This document shows, in pieces, positions 34,392 to 44,969 of a stretch of 64,000 nucleotides of DNA (position 1 is its first letter; each line of letters starts with the position of its first letter). The stretch is taken from the NCBI GenBank assembly GCA_950097015.1, contig CATNEN010000002.1:3224001-3288000 (forward strand), given 5' to 3'. The notes beneath the pieces are model-generated. The model had not been told where the DNA came from. It made no database searches and worked only from the letters and a program-made list of their open reading frames with translations. The DNA is from Macrostomum hystrix (Eukaryota > Platyhelminthes > Macrostomidae). A program made the position numbers and the translations under genes.

Positions 34392-34792
34392 TACTATCAG
34401 ATAGCTGCTACCGATTTTAACGCCGAGATTTCAAGTGCAATCAGCTTCGCTTTTTCAAACTGGTCAGAAAATTGGCAGCTTTTCCACATTTTACTACCAA
34501 GCTGGCGTTGTGTGTTTGACAAATGCAGCAGGTATCCATCCGACTGACTAAGAGATCTATTTTCATCGCCTAAATGACACAAAACTACTGACGGAAATTG
34601 GTACCTATTTTTCCTCTTTGTTTTTTTGGCGACGACTGTCTCGTTCTAGCTTTTGTTTTGGCATCGATTTTTTGTGTTTATTTATTGTGTTTATTTTTAC
34701 TTACGTAAAAACATATTTTAGATACTACTGACAGCCGTCACCGACGTTGCGTTGACGATTTTTTATGTAGAAAACTAATTTTAATTTAGAAC

Positions 34793-34966
34793 ACTTTCAC
34801 TGTACCTTGGAGGTTGGTCCTAAAGAGCGTAAATTGCACGACAAGCCCCCAAGCCTTCTCTCTGCGGCTGCGCCACAATTTAATGTGGCCTCGCCGCGGA
34901 ATCGAGCTCAGGGACATTGGTGTGGGAGGCAGACGTTTACCCTCTGCCACTGACCCCAAAGCACCC
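34793..34966 (-). repeat. SINE family B fragment
   Basis: Head and first half of the body (GCACGACAAGCCCCCAAGCC; ATCGAGCTCAGGGACATTGG on plus); the 3' half is missing. Confidence 0.7.
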
Positions 34967-36145
34967 ATAGGAAGCAACATACACCGCATGGCTTTAGCTG
35001 CATGGTAAGCATAATTCATAGTTTATGTAGCAATTGCTTGATCAACATTTTGTGAGGCTGTGTTTTTAAGTTCGCGAAAAATAGGCTTTTTTAAACTTTC
35101 TATCGAGAGTCCAAGTATGATTTCTTGGAACGATAAGTAAAATAATAAATATGTTATTAAGGACATGCTGCGCCAACTCATTCTGTACAGCAAACCAGCT
35201 TTGCTCGCAGAGTATTTATTTTCTTTCATTCGGCACAAGGCATGCAGATATGAGACCGGGTCTGCTCCGCAAGCTTTCTTCTGTCGCACCGAAGTTTCCA
35301 CAAATAATAACTCATTGTATTGAGTGCGGCCTTACATCTGGGTGCGATAGCTCTTGCTCACATTTTGCATGGCAACCCTGTGCGGCTCCGACCATTCGCA
35401 CTCGCCCACGCTGTTCACTGTGCGCCAGAGTGCTCACTAAAGCAACTAAGAGCTTATTTTCGAGTCTGCCCTAGAATGTAGATGAGCTCGTATATGGCAA
35501 TGGCGCATTTGCGTCATTGGAAACCATATTGCGAATGAACAAGATCAGGAAATGCTCGGCTATGTAACTACTGTGGCAGTGCACCCTGAGCTTGTCTGTA
35601 TAAGGTGAATGTTAATTATTGATGGTCTATTTTAACTTTAATGTTTGCCTTCACTGCTTTTGACTGGGAATTGGAATTAACAGGATTCTGAACACAGGAG
35701 AACTTGCAAGACATGCAAGACATTATGAAAATCTGTCGAAGTATATTTGAGTCTAATAAATAAGCATTCTGTTTAAAATGTACAGGGCACAACAGTAAAA
35801 CCAGCGATTCGGGTAGCAATATGTTATGTCAATTGTGACATGGCAATCTCTGCGTACGACTACATAGTCCGAAGTGACCGCTTTAAAATAGTCAACGGAG
35901 GCAAGCAGCATTGAAAGTGCATCACAGCAAGTAATGTTTTCCAGCGCTTAAACTAAGCAACCAGTAAGACCTTCGATAATGGAGAAAGACAAATAGAAAT
36001 CTCTGCACAAAATCATATTGCTTTTTAACTCTGGCCTGACGTAACCAGACAGGCGCAATGCGCAAAATAAAATCTTGATTACCAGGTGCTTGTTCTGATT
36101 CGCTCTCTACTAGTTGTCGTTGGGGGGTCTTGGAAAACACGCGGT
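34967..36145. other. Gene-free stretch
   Basis: Short open frames only (for example 35151-35474 on plus, Cys-rich by chance or relic). I recognise nothing. Confidence 0.3.
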
Positions 36146-37069
36146 CTACGTGAGGACCCTGCTTGACGACCCGTCGCGCTCTGGACGCGGGGATTGGCGC
36201 GAAGCTTCTCCCTTCAGAGCGTGGGAGCATTGGCACAAGCCTTCGGACACGTCTTGGCAGGCAATGACAGTGCAGTTCTTGTGGCAGTACTTCTGGCAAG
36301 GCTTGCAGACTAAGGCGCCGCGGCAGTTGCAGCACTTGAACAAGGCTTGCCTCGAGAAGGCGAACTCGCAAGTGCATGTGGAATTCAAGCGAACTCCTTG
36401 AAGCTGGAGGCCTCCGTTTGACACGAGAATCTCCACGAGGTCCATTTCCGGGTTGAGAAGGCCTAGCGATCTAGAAATAAGGCATGCACTATTATGGTGT
36501 GTCGCAGAGCTTTGCGCGATCGGTAGATAATAAAATTACCTGTTTCCCTCTAAACTGGAAATGCACATTGTTGATAGCGAGCAGCAGGCGGTGGCCAGCG
36601 CGCCGATGATCATTCCCGGAAGCTTGGACAGCGGCGAAGCCCGCATTCGGCGGATCTGGTAGCTGACGCTTTCTCCGCAGATCACTTGCCGGACAAAGTG
36701 CTCGCAGTTGTTGCTCATAATGTTGAACCCCATTGAGCCAACTCGGTACAGACATTCCAGAATCACCTCAGATCGCTTGCTAGCTGTGCAGGTGCAGCTG
36801 TACACCCGGATAGTGCAGTTCTGCACAATATCCCTAAAGTCGTCGAGTCGCACAGAAGCGATGGGTTTGGTGTTCGGGTCGCCAGACAGGTGGCAGAGGA
36901 GGGGAATGGGCTCCTCGCCGGCGCCTCGCGGCCAGGCCCAGCCCAGGAAGATGGCGTAGTGTGAAAAGCCGACCCTGTTGAAGCTGACTGCGGACCCGGG
37001 CACCAAGGCGTTGATGGCGTATTTGAATCTTCGAAAATCTTGGTAGCCGTGCTTGAACCCGACGCACAT
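36146..37069 (-). CDS. LRAT-UBR gene E
   Basis: Exons 37069-36540 and 36470-36146, 284 residues, with a 69-bp phase-2 intron with GT-AG ends. LRAT: SHYAIFLGWAWP (Tyr replaces the usual Phe after His), LLCHLSGD, and NNCEHFVRQVI. The C-terminal hydrophobic part (SKLPGMIIGALATACCSL) is Cys-rich. Exon 2 (SLGLLNPEMDLVEI) has the UBR-like ligand order with shorter loops: Cys-x13-Cys-x2-Cys-x5-Cys-x2-Cys-x3-Cys-His-x2-Cys-x12-Cys-x-Cys-Ser-His. It starts MCVGF. A TATA-like element and an E-box lie upstream. Confidence 0.82.
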
Positions 37070-37134
37070 GATGTGCGGTGCTCGTCAGTGCTCAAATTAC
37101 TGCTAGCTGAAACAAAGCAACTATTTTTTATGTC

Positions 37135-37160
37135 ACGTGGGTGTGCAGTGGTTATATAAA
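37135..37160 (-). promoter_or_regulatory. Candidate core promoter of gene E
   Basis: An E-box CACGTG (37135-37140) and a TATATAA-type element (about 37152-37159) lie 66-90 bases before the ATG at 37069. The TATA-like stretch is near-palindromic, so direction is not certain. Confidence 0.35.
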
Positions 37161-37814
37161 AGTGAATAACTAGTCAAGCTGCATGGACGGCTTGTCGTGT
37201 CTGGCATTGTGCAGCGCGTCTTACTCTCTATCCCAGCGCACGGAAAACCGAGGTACTTGAAGCGTGTATCAGGGCAGGGGGCACAGCGGTCGCCAAGCAT
37301 TCTGAGAACAGTCAATACAGGGAGTGAGCCTCTGGGTCAGAGAAGGCAGGGGATGCAGGGCGTGCCCGTGAGAGCTGGACTTTGCGACTGTACTCAGCAC
37401 TCAGAGGTTGAGTGATGTAAACTCATAAAGGATCTCAGGCTTGTTGTCGAGAAGGCGACACATTGGAGGGAAGAGGTACCTTTGCTTGCGTGCGAAGGCT
37501 CACAATAGTAAAGCAGTTGCTTTAATTTTGTAGCAGGACACTGAAACTAGTCCCAAAAAATTGTGCGTGTACATGCAACCGTTTTTGAGTAGAAAAATTT
37601 GTTTGCGACGCAGTTAACAATAGGTTAGAGTGACCAGGCCTTTGAGTAGTTTCCATCATCATCTCAGATTCAAACTGCAACTTGATAGAGATTGATGCTC
37701 CGTGTTAAGGGTTGGCGTCTTCATAATAGAGGTGCATAATTCTGTGCACCTGTCTACACCTGTCTTCATTTTCTTCCGTTCAGTCATTATGTGCGCGAAG
37801 CTTGAGTGGACTAC

Positions 37815-37911
37815 GAGGCAGACACATAGGCAGACACATAGGCAGACACATAGGCAGACACATAGGCAGACACATAGGCAGACACATAGGCAGACACATA
37901 GGCAGACACAT
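37815..37911. repeat. 12-bp microsatellite (AGGCAGACACAT), 8 copies
   Basis: Perfect tandem repeats; the surrounding 37161-38320 shows no gene. Confidence 0.93.
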
Positions 37912-38324
37912 GCTCTCACAAAAGCTTGCAAATTATTTCGCACTCCAGCATGCTGTCTTCGCTCAAATAAGTTTACTGGCTTGCGATAAAATTAGTCGCA
38001 GATTGTACTTTTGATAGTTTACCGCAGCTAATTAATAGGTTGCATGGCTAAACTGTAAATAAAAATGTTTGAGTGATTTGTAAATGATTGCGTAATTCAG
38101 TTCAACAAAAGCGTCAACTGAAGCAGGTAATTTCAGTTGACCTAAAATTAATCTAAAATAAGTTAAAGAAGTAAGCAAATTAATCAAAACCAGTGGCAAG
38201 GAAAATATTAAGTCACTATTAAATTGCAGACCGAAAGAACTTATGAAAAAGTAAAATTATAATCGTCTTTACGTAAGTAAGTATAACCTGCCAGCAAAGC
38301 CCTCTCAGGAATCCCTGTAGGAAA

Positions 38325-38425
38325 CCATTGCGCCTAGTCCATCAGCGGGTGACGACTTGAAGGTCGGAGGTTCGATTCCCGATTCAACTGGAACAATTTG
38401 TGTCCTTTAGCAAGACAATTCATCG
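38325..38425 (+). repeat. SINE family A head fragment
   Basis: tRNA-like head (GGAGGTTCGATTCCCG) followed by TTTGTGTCCTTTAGCAAGAC, the shared start of the family A body; the rest is missing. Confidence 0.68.
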
Positions 38426-38539
38426 ATTTCCTGCGGTCTGAGACCTTGAGGTAGAGATGGGGTTGATGACGAACGTTTGCCAGAGATTATCTTATGAGAT
38501 TCACAACTCTTTCCGTGTTCGGTATTGAATTCAAGTCCA

Positions 38540-38650
38540 ACCAGTGCTCCCTGAGCTCGAATCCGCGGCGAGACCACATTCATTTGTGGCACAGCCGCCG
38601 AAAAAGGTTTGGGGGCTTGTCGGGCTATTTTTGCCCTTTTGGGGCCGGGT
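38540..38650 (+). repeat. SINE family B fragment
   Basis: Contains CCCTGAGCTCGAATCCGCGG and GGGGGCTTGTCGGGC; truncated at both ends. DNA to 39265 is AT-rich with no gene. Confidence 0.68.
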
Positions 38651-39269
38651 GTTAGCCCTTGCAAACTACCGTAATACACCATAATACTATTAAAGCAGTA
38701 AATGCGTGGCTTACAAAAATAAATGACAAATCAATGTCATTGTAGAGATAGGAGTTTAATGATAATTCAATGTTTTATGTAAACTTAATTTAAGCGCAAT
38801 GCATCTTACTTACCACCATCAGTAGTGTAATGTGCCTATTATTAGCTAATTTATATTTACTGTACAACCATACGTAGCCCATACGTATACATAATGCACG
38901 AGTAAAATGTACATGGCCATAGTACAGTGTTATAGTAAGCCACAAACCGTAGGCCACAAATACATTTTTGACTGATTATGTACAATGTGACAGAAAATTC
39001 ATTATGGCGTCAAAATGATTTTGCAATGCCTATATGAACAAGACACCTGAATTCATGAAATCATGAAATATTTGCAAGGCGATGTAAAACTCAATTCTTT
39101 AAGGCGAATTGGCTTGAGCAGTTGAAACCTCCGCAGAGGTGCAAGTGCAAAAACTAGATATCCTGGAACACTTTTGCTGTTGCTTAGAAGAAAAAATAGT
39201 TACTCGAGAATGCTTCATTATGATAATTTCATAAGCCTTTGTTGCGGGCGAAAAGGTTTACAAAAATAA

Positions 39270-39580
39270 TAATAGTAACTGATTACACCTGCCCCAATTG
39301 GGCAACATATGCAGCCGACAGTACAGCCACAGATATTGCCAAGCGCATCTGAAGGCTGCGTACGGCTGTTCAGTCCATGGACTGGTTTGGAGAGATACCA
39401 AACCCACCCTCAATAACCCCAACTGATGCTGGCACCCAGGATTTAAGAACTGGATCAACGGAACTAAATGGTTAAGTGCTTTTGCTAAAGGACTCAATTA
39501 GTTCCATTCAAGCCAAGAATCGAACCACCGACCTTCAAGTCATGCGTCTGAAGTCCTAGCCACTAGACTACTATACCATT
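39270..39580 (-). repeat. SINE family A, full-length
   Basis: Plus strand reads from the tail (GATTACACCTGCCCCAATTG) through CAGTCCATGGACTG to the head with ATCGAACCACCGACC. Confidence 0.78.
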
Positions 39581-39654
39581 TTAACAGTAAAGAAAAACAT
39601 GTCAATAGAATAGCTGAGTACAGTTGGGATCGAATCAAAGTTGCATGAAGTTGA

Positions 39655-42600
39655 ATTGAATTGAGCAAATTTACAGTGAATATGGACAGTGGGCAATCAC
39701 AAATGAATTGAGCAAATTTACAGTGAATATGGACAGTGGGCAATCACAAATGAAATGAGCAAATTTACAGTGAATATGGACAGTGGGAAATCACAAATGA
39801 AATGAGCAAATTTACAGTGAATATGGACAGTGGGTAATCACAAATGAATTGAGCAAATTTACAGTGAATATGGACAGTGGGTAATCACAAATGAAATGAG
39901 CAAATTTACAGTGAATATGGACAGTGGGAAATCACAAATGAATTGAGCAAATTTACAGTGAATATGGACAGTGGGCAATCACAAATGAATTGAGCAAATT
40001 TACAGTGAATATGGACAGTGGGTAATCACAAATGAAATGAGCAAATTTACAGTGAATATGGACAGTGGGCAATCACAAATGAATTGAGCAAATTTACAGT
40101 GAATATGGACAGTGGGTAATCACAAATGAAATGAGCAAATTTACAGTGAATATGGACAGTGGGTAATCACAAATTAATTGAGCAAATTTACAGTGAATAT
40201 GGACAGTGGGAAATCACAAATGAATTGAGCAAATTTACAGTGAATATGGACAGTGGGTAATCACAAATGAAATGAGCAAATTTACAGTGAATATGGACAG
40301 TGGGTAATCACAAATGAAATGAGCAAATTTACAGTGAATATGGACAGTGGGTAATCACAAATGAAATGAGCAAATTTACAGTGAATATGGACAGTGGGCA
40401 ATCACAAATGAAATGAGCAAATTTACAGTGAATATGGACAGTGGGTAATCACAAATGAAATGAGCAAATTTACAGTGAATATGGACAGTGGGCAATCACA
40501 AATGAAATGAGCAAATTTACAGTGAATATGGACAGTGGGTAATCACAAATGAAATGAGCAAATTTACAGTGAATATGGACAGTGGGCAATCACAAATGAA
40601 ATGAGCAAATTTACAGTGAATATAGACAGTGGGTAATCACAAATGAAATGAGCAAATTTACAGTGAATATGGACAGTGGGAAATCACAAATGAAATGAGC
40701 AAATTTACAGTGAATATGGACAGTGGGCAATCACAAATGAAATGAGCAAATTTACAGTGAATATGGACAGTGGGCAATCACAAATGAAATGAGCAAATTT
40801 ACAGTGAATATGGACAGTGGGTAATCACAAATGAAATGAGCAAATTTACAGTGAATATGGACAGTGGGCAATCACAAATGAAATGAGCAAATTTACAGTG
40901 AATATGGACAGTGGGCAATCACAAATGAAATGAGCAAATTTACAGTGAATATGGACAGTGGGTAATCACAAATGAAATGAGCAAATTTACAGTGAATATG
41001 GACAGTGGGTAATCACAAATGAAATGAGCAAATTTACAGTGAATATGGACAGTGGGCAATCACAAATGAAATGAGCAAATTTACAGTGAATATGGACAGT
41101 GGGCAATCACAAATGAAATGAGCAAATTTACAGTGAATATGGACAGTGGGCAATCACAAATGAAATGAGCAAATTTACAGTGAATATGGACAGTGGGTAA
41201 TCACAAATGAAATGAGCAAATTTACAGTGAATATGGACAGTGGGCAATCACAAATGAAATGAGCAAATTTACAGTGAATATGGACAGTGGGCAATCACAA
41301 ATGAAATGAGCAAATTTACTGTGAATATGGACAGTGGGCAATCACAAATGAAATGAGCAAATTTACAGTGAATATAGACAGTGGGTAATCACAAATGAAA
41401 TGAGCAAATTTACAGTGAATATGGACAGTGGGAAATCACAAATGAAATGAGCAAATTTACAGTGAATATGGACAGTGGGTAATCACAAATTAATTGAGCA
41501 AATTTACAGTGAATATGGACAGTGGGTAATCACAAATGAAATGAGCAAATTTACAGTGAATATGGACAGTGGGAAATCACAAATGAAATGAGCAAATTTA
41601 CAGTGAATATGGACAGTGGGCAATCACAAATTAATTGAGCAAATTTACAGTGAATATGGACAGTGGGCAATCACAAATGAAATGAGCAAATTTACAGTGA
41701 ATATGGACAGTGGGTAATCACAAATGAAATGAGCAAATTTACAGTGAATATGGACAGTGGGTAATCACAAATGAAATGAGCAAATTTACAGTGAATATGG
41801 ACAGTGGGTAATCACAAATGAAATGAGCAAATTTACAGTGAATATGGACAGTGGGTAATCACAAATTAATTGAGCAAATTTACAGTGAATATGGACAGTG
41901 GGCAATCACAAATGAAATGAGCAAATTTACAGTGAATATGGACAGTGGGCAATCACAAATGAAATGAGCAAATTTACAGTGAATATGGACAGTGGGTAAT
42001 CACAAATGAAATGAGCAAATTTACAGTGAATATGGACAGTGGGTAATCACAAATGAAATGAGCAAATTTACAGTGAATATGGACAGTGGGCAATCACAAA
42101 TGAAATGAGCAAATTTACAGTGAATATGGACAGTGGGTAATCACAAATTAATTGAGCAAATTTACAGTGAATATGGACAGTGGGTAATCACAAATTAATT
42201 GAGCAAATTTACAGTGAATATGGACAGTGGGAAATCACAAATGAAATGAGCAAATTTACAGTGAATATGGACAGTGGGTAATCACAAATTAATTGAGCAA
42301 ATTTACAGTGAATATGGACAGTGGGAAATCACAAATGAAATGAGCAAATTTACAGTGCATATGGACAGTGGGTAATCACAAATTAATTGAGCAAATTTAC
42401 TGTGAATATGGACAGTGGGAAATCACAAATGAAATGAGCAAATTTACAGTGAATATGGACAGTGGGTAATCACAAATTAATTGAGCAAATTTACAGTGAA
42501 TATGGACAGTGGGTAATCACAAATGAATTGAGCAAATTTACAGTGAATATGGACAGTGGGCAATCACAAATGAAATGAGCAAATTTACAGTGAATATGGA

Positions 42601-42933
42601 CAGTGGGAAATCACAAATGAAATGAGCAAATTTACAGTGAATATGGACAGTGGGAAATCACAAATGAAATGAGCAAATTTACAGTGAATATGGACAGTGG
42701 GCAATCACAAATGAATTGAGCAAATTTACAGTGAATATGGACAGTGGGAAATCACAAATGAATTGAGCAAATTTACAGTGAATATGGACAGTGGGCAATC
42801 ACAAATGAAATGAGCAAATTTACAGTGAATATGGACAGTGGGAAATCACAAATGAATTGAGCAAATTTACAGTGAATATGGACAGTGGGCAATCACAAAT
42901 GAATTGAGCAAATTTACAGTGAATATGGACACT
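39655..42933. repeat. 47-bp satellite array, about 70 copies (3.3 kb)
   Basis: Units share GAGCAAATTTACAGTGAATA and TGGACAGTGGG. Three variable positions alternate: GAAATGAG/GAATTGAG/TAATTGAG, and GGCAATC/GGTAATC/GGAAATC. Single-base variants such as ATAGACAG and TTTACTGTG occur in only two copies each. It is the largest array of the window and separates genes E and F. Confidence 0.97.
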
Positions 42934-42977
42934 ATGTAACCCAGTTGTAGGCACATATTTGTCCCGCAAGGTCTCAG

Positions 42978-44138
42978 CTAAGCTCGGGTTCGAGTATTGC
43001 TGTCTTCCAGGGCCTCAATTTGTCGATGCTGGCAGTCGCAGTAGCCGTTCGGGCTCTCGGCTTCCTTCAACCTGCGGATACGGCAGTCAGCGTGACAGTC
43101 GGCCGCACAGTGTCGGCAGATGTATTTGGGATCAACAATGCCGCAGCTGAGGCACTCCAGCAGCACTTGACAGGAGCTGAGGTTCTCGCCGGTGAAATCG
43201 CGACTGCACCTGGGACTGACGCGGATCTTTGTGCCCAGGGGCCGGAAGGTGACCTCAAGCATTTCCAGCTTGGCGGATACGAGGCCAAGGAGCCTGAGAG
43301 TGAGTTGGCAGTACATGCGGCAGTAAGTGGTTGATAGCAATTCACAGGAGCTGTCCCCTGTACACAAATACGTAATCGCTACTGCAGCCCATCATTACTT
43401 GACAGTGGCGTAGCCAGGATTTTTGTCTAGGGGGGCCGCCCATTTTGGGACGTCACTACCACGGGGGCGTCACTAGTTTCATCAATTCCCCAGCTACTCT
43501 CACCAGCTCTGATCCCAATCAGCCAGTGGATCTGGCAGTTCATCCAAGATGCTGCACTGCGGCTCAGAGGCGGAGACAGCTCGTCGCAATCTTTTGATGA
43601 GCCAGGACGCTCCGGCAGTCAACTCAGTGCCGAGAAGAGAGGCCGAAATCCAGCCAGTCATTCGAAGAAATTTCTGCTTAACCTGCTCAACAACGACTGG
43701 CTGTTCGGCAACGGCGACAATCTGCCTGATCAGAGCAGAGCAGCAACCGCCAGCTAGACTCCGGTAGCGTAGGAAGCACTGGGAGATCCTGGCATCCCGG
43801 TCCTCAGCTGAACAATCACACTGATAAACTCTCAGAGCGGTGGATCGCAGCGCCAGGTCGTGAAAGCTAGCCAGACGCTGCTCGCCGCCGATCAAGTGGC
43901 TAACAAGGTGCACGGGCTCCAGCTCCACAGTTCCCGCTTTGACCAGCCAGGCCTGGCCGAGGTAGAGACCAAAGTGACGATGGCAGGTGAGGTCGCCATC
44001 GGATGCATCGGCTTGCAACACGAAACTCACCGGAGCGCCGACTGAGACTCTGATCAACGCCTGGGCAATGCCGGTGTACGGTCGGCTGGTCAAGTCAAAG
44101 TCACAGCAGCGCTGCCTTTCCAGAGAGTCGAGACACAT
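42978..44138 (-). CDS. LRAT-UBR gene F (divergent LRAT domain)
   Basis: Exons 44138-43504 and 43293-42978, 316 residues, with a 210-bp intron in the same place and phase (2). Sequence is far from the others, yet the catalytic order is visible: CHRHFGLYLGQAW (His), LVSHLIGG (His), and GGCCSALIRQIV at the position of NNCEHFVR, so the Cys is kept but the Asn, Glu and His around it are not. The UBR-like module is complete: Cys-x17-Cys-x2-Cys-x8-Cys-x2-Cys-x3-Cys-His-x2-Cys-x14-Cys-Asp-Cys-Gln-His. The start is MCLDSL, so Met-Cys is conserved even here. It may be a diverged or less active enzyme. Confidence 0.7.
43403..43490 (+). repeat. Fragment resembling a widespread transposon end, in the intron of gene F
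   Basis: Begins GTGGCGTAGCCAGGATTTTT followed by a G-run. I recall this signature as common in transposon remnants of many invertebrate genomes; family not assigned. It fills much of the intron. Confidence 0.35.
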
Positions 44139-44905
44139 CTTTAGATTTGAAACCAGAATTGCGTAAAATTGTCTTTTCCGAGCAACTTCGAGAAAGCCGC
44201 AACAAATACGCGACGATGAATACACGTAGCTTTGCACAATGCCAATTAGGAACCACGCAAACAAGATGCAGAAATTCTGTCTGTGTTTTTCTGGAATTTT
44301 CCTGGAAATTTTCACTAGAAAGACGCGCCGAAAATAAGTTGCTTTTTGTGAGACAGTGAGACTCAAATTTAATTTTCGTATCAGAGCTTGTGTTTTATTT
44401 TTAGCTAACCCAAACAACTTGCTTCGAGTTTGACTGTTTATTTGCTTCTTATAACTCAAGCAGCTTTCGGTTTTATCAACTTTGCGTCCCGTGATTTATG
44501 AACTTTGGCGTCCGAAATACGTCCGAAAGACGTCCCGAAATATGACAAAATCTTAAAATAAATATATAATTTACATGAGAAACTTCTACCTGTAGATTAG
44601 CAGGTGCCACTTCACGCATACAGCATTGCGGAATAGGAGGAAAATATTGATGACAGACGGAATCAATGAGGAACAGTGACAGTGAAAGGTGGAGTGAGCT
44701 GGAATGAAAGGTAGACTGAGGGGTAGAGTGAGGTAGAGTGAGAGGTAGATTAAGAGGTAGAGTGAAAGGAAAAATGAGTGAGGCGACCTTCAGGAGACCG
44801 GCCTACCCCTTCCCATCACCTACAAAAGAGATTCTCAACCCTTTAGAGACGAAAAGGTGATCTTGTATACCAATAACACTGCAAGACTGATTAAAACAGT
44901 TAGTT
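44139..44905. other. Intergenic stretch with a degenerate GGTAGAGTGA repeat
   Basis: Between genes F and G. A short run of GGTAGAGTGA-like units lies at about 44685-44770; no gene seen. Confidence 0.4.
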
Positions 44906-44911
44906 TTTATT
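44906..44911 (-). terminator. Polyadenylation signal of gene G
   Basis: AATAAA on the minus strand, about 60 bases after the stop of gene G. Confidence 0.5.
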
Positions 44912-44969
44912 ACAATTGTACTTTTACGGTTGCTTTAAGTTCGATCTAATCATACATGGAGCTCGCGAT

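Noticed and set aside
35151-35474. Cys-rich plus-strand frame as a zinc-finger gene
   Set aside because: Cys spacing fits no known finger, base composition is unlike the exons here, and no splice sites or paralogues are visible.
39655-42933. A CRISPR-like array
   Set aside because: Units are contiguous tandem copies with no unique spacers, no cas genes, and the context is an animal genome.
43403-43490. Pol-type open frame or regulatory element in the intron of gene F
   Set aside because: It is a short transposon-end-like fragment with no frame; kept only as a repeat.
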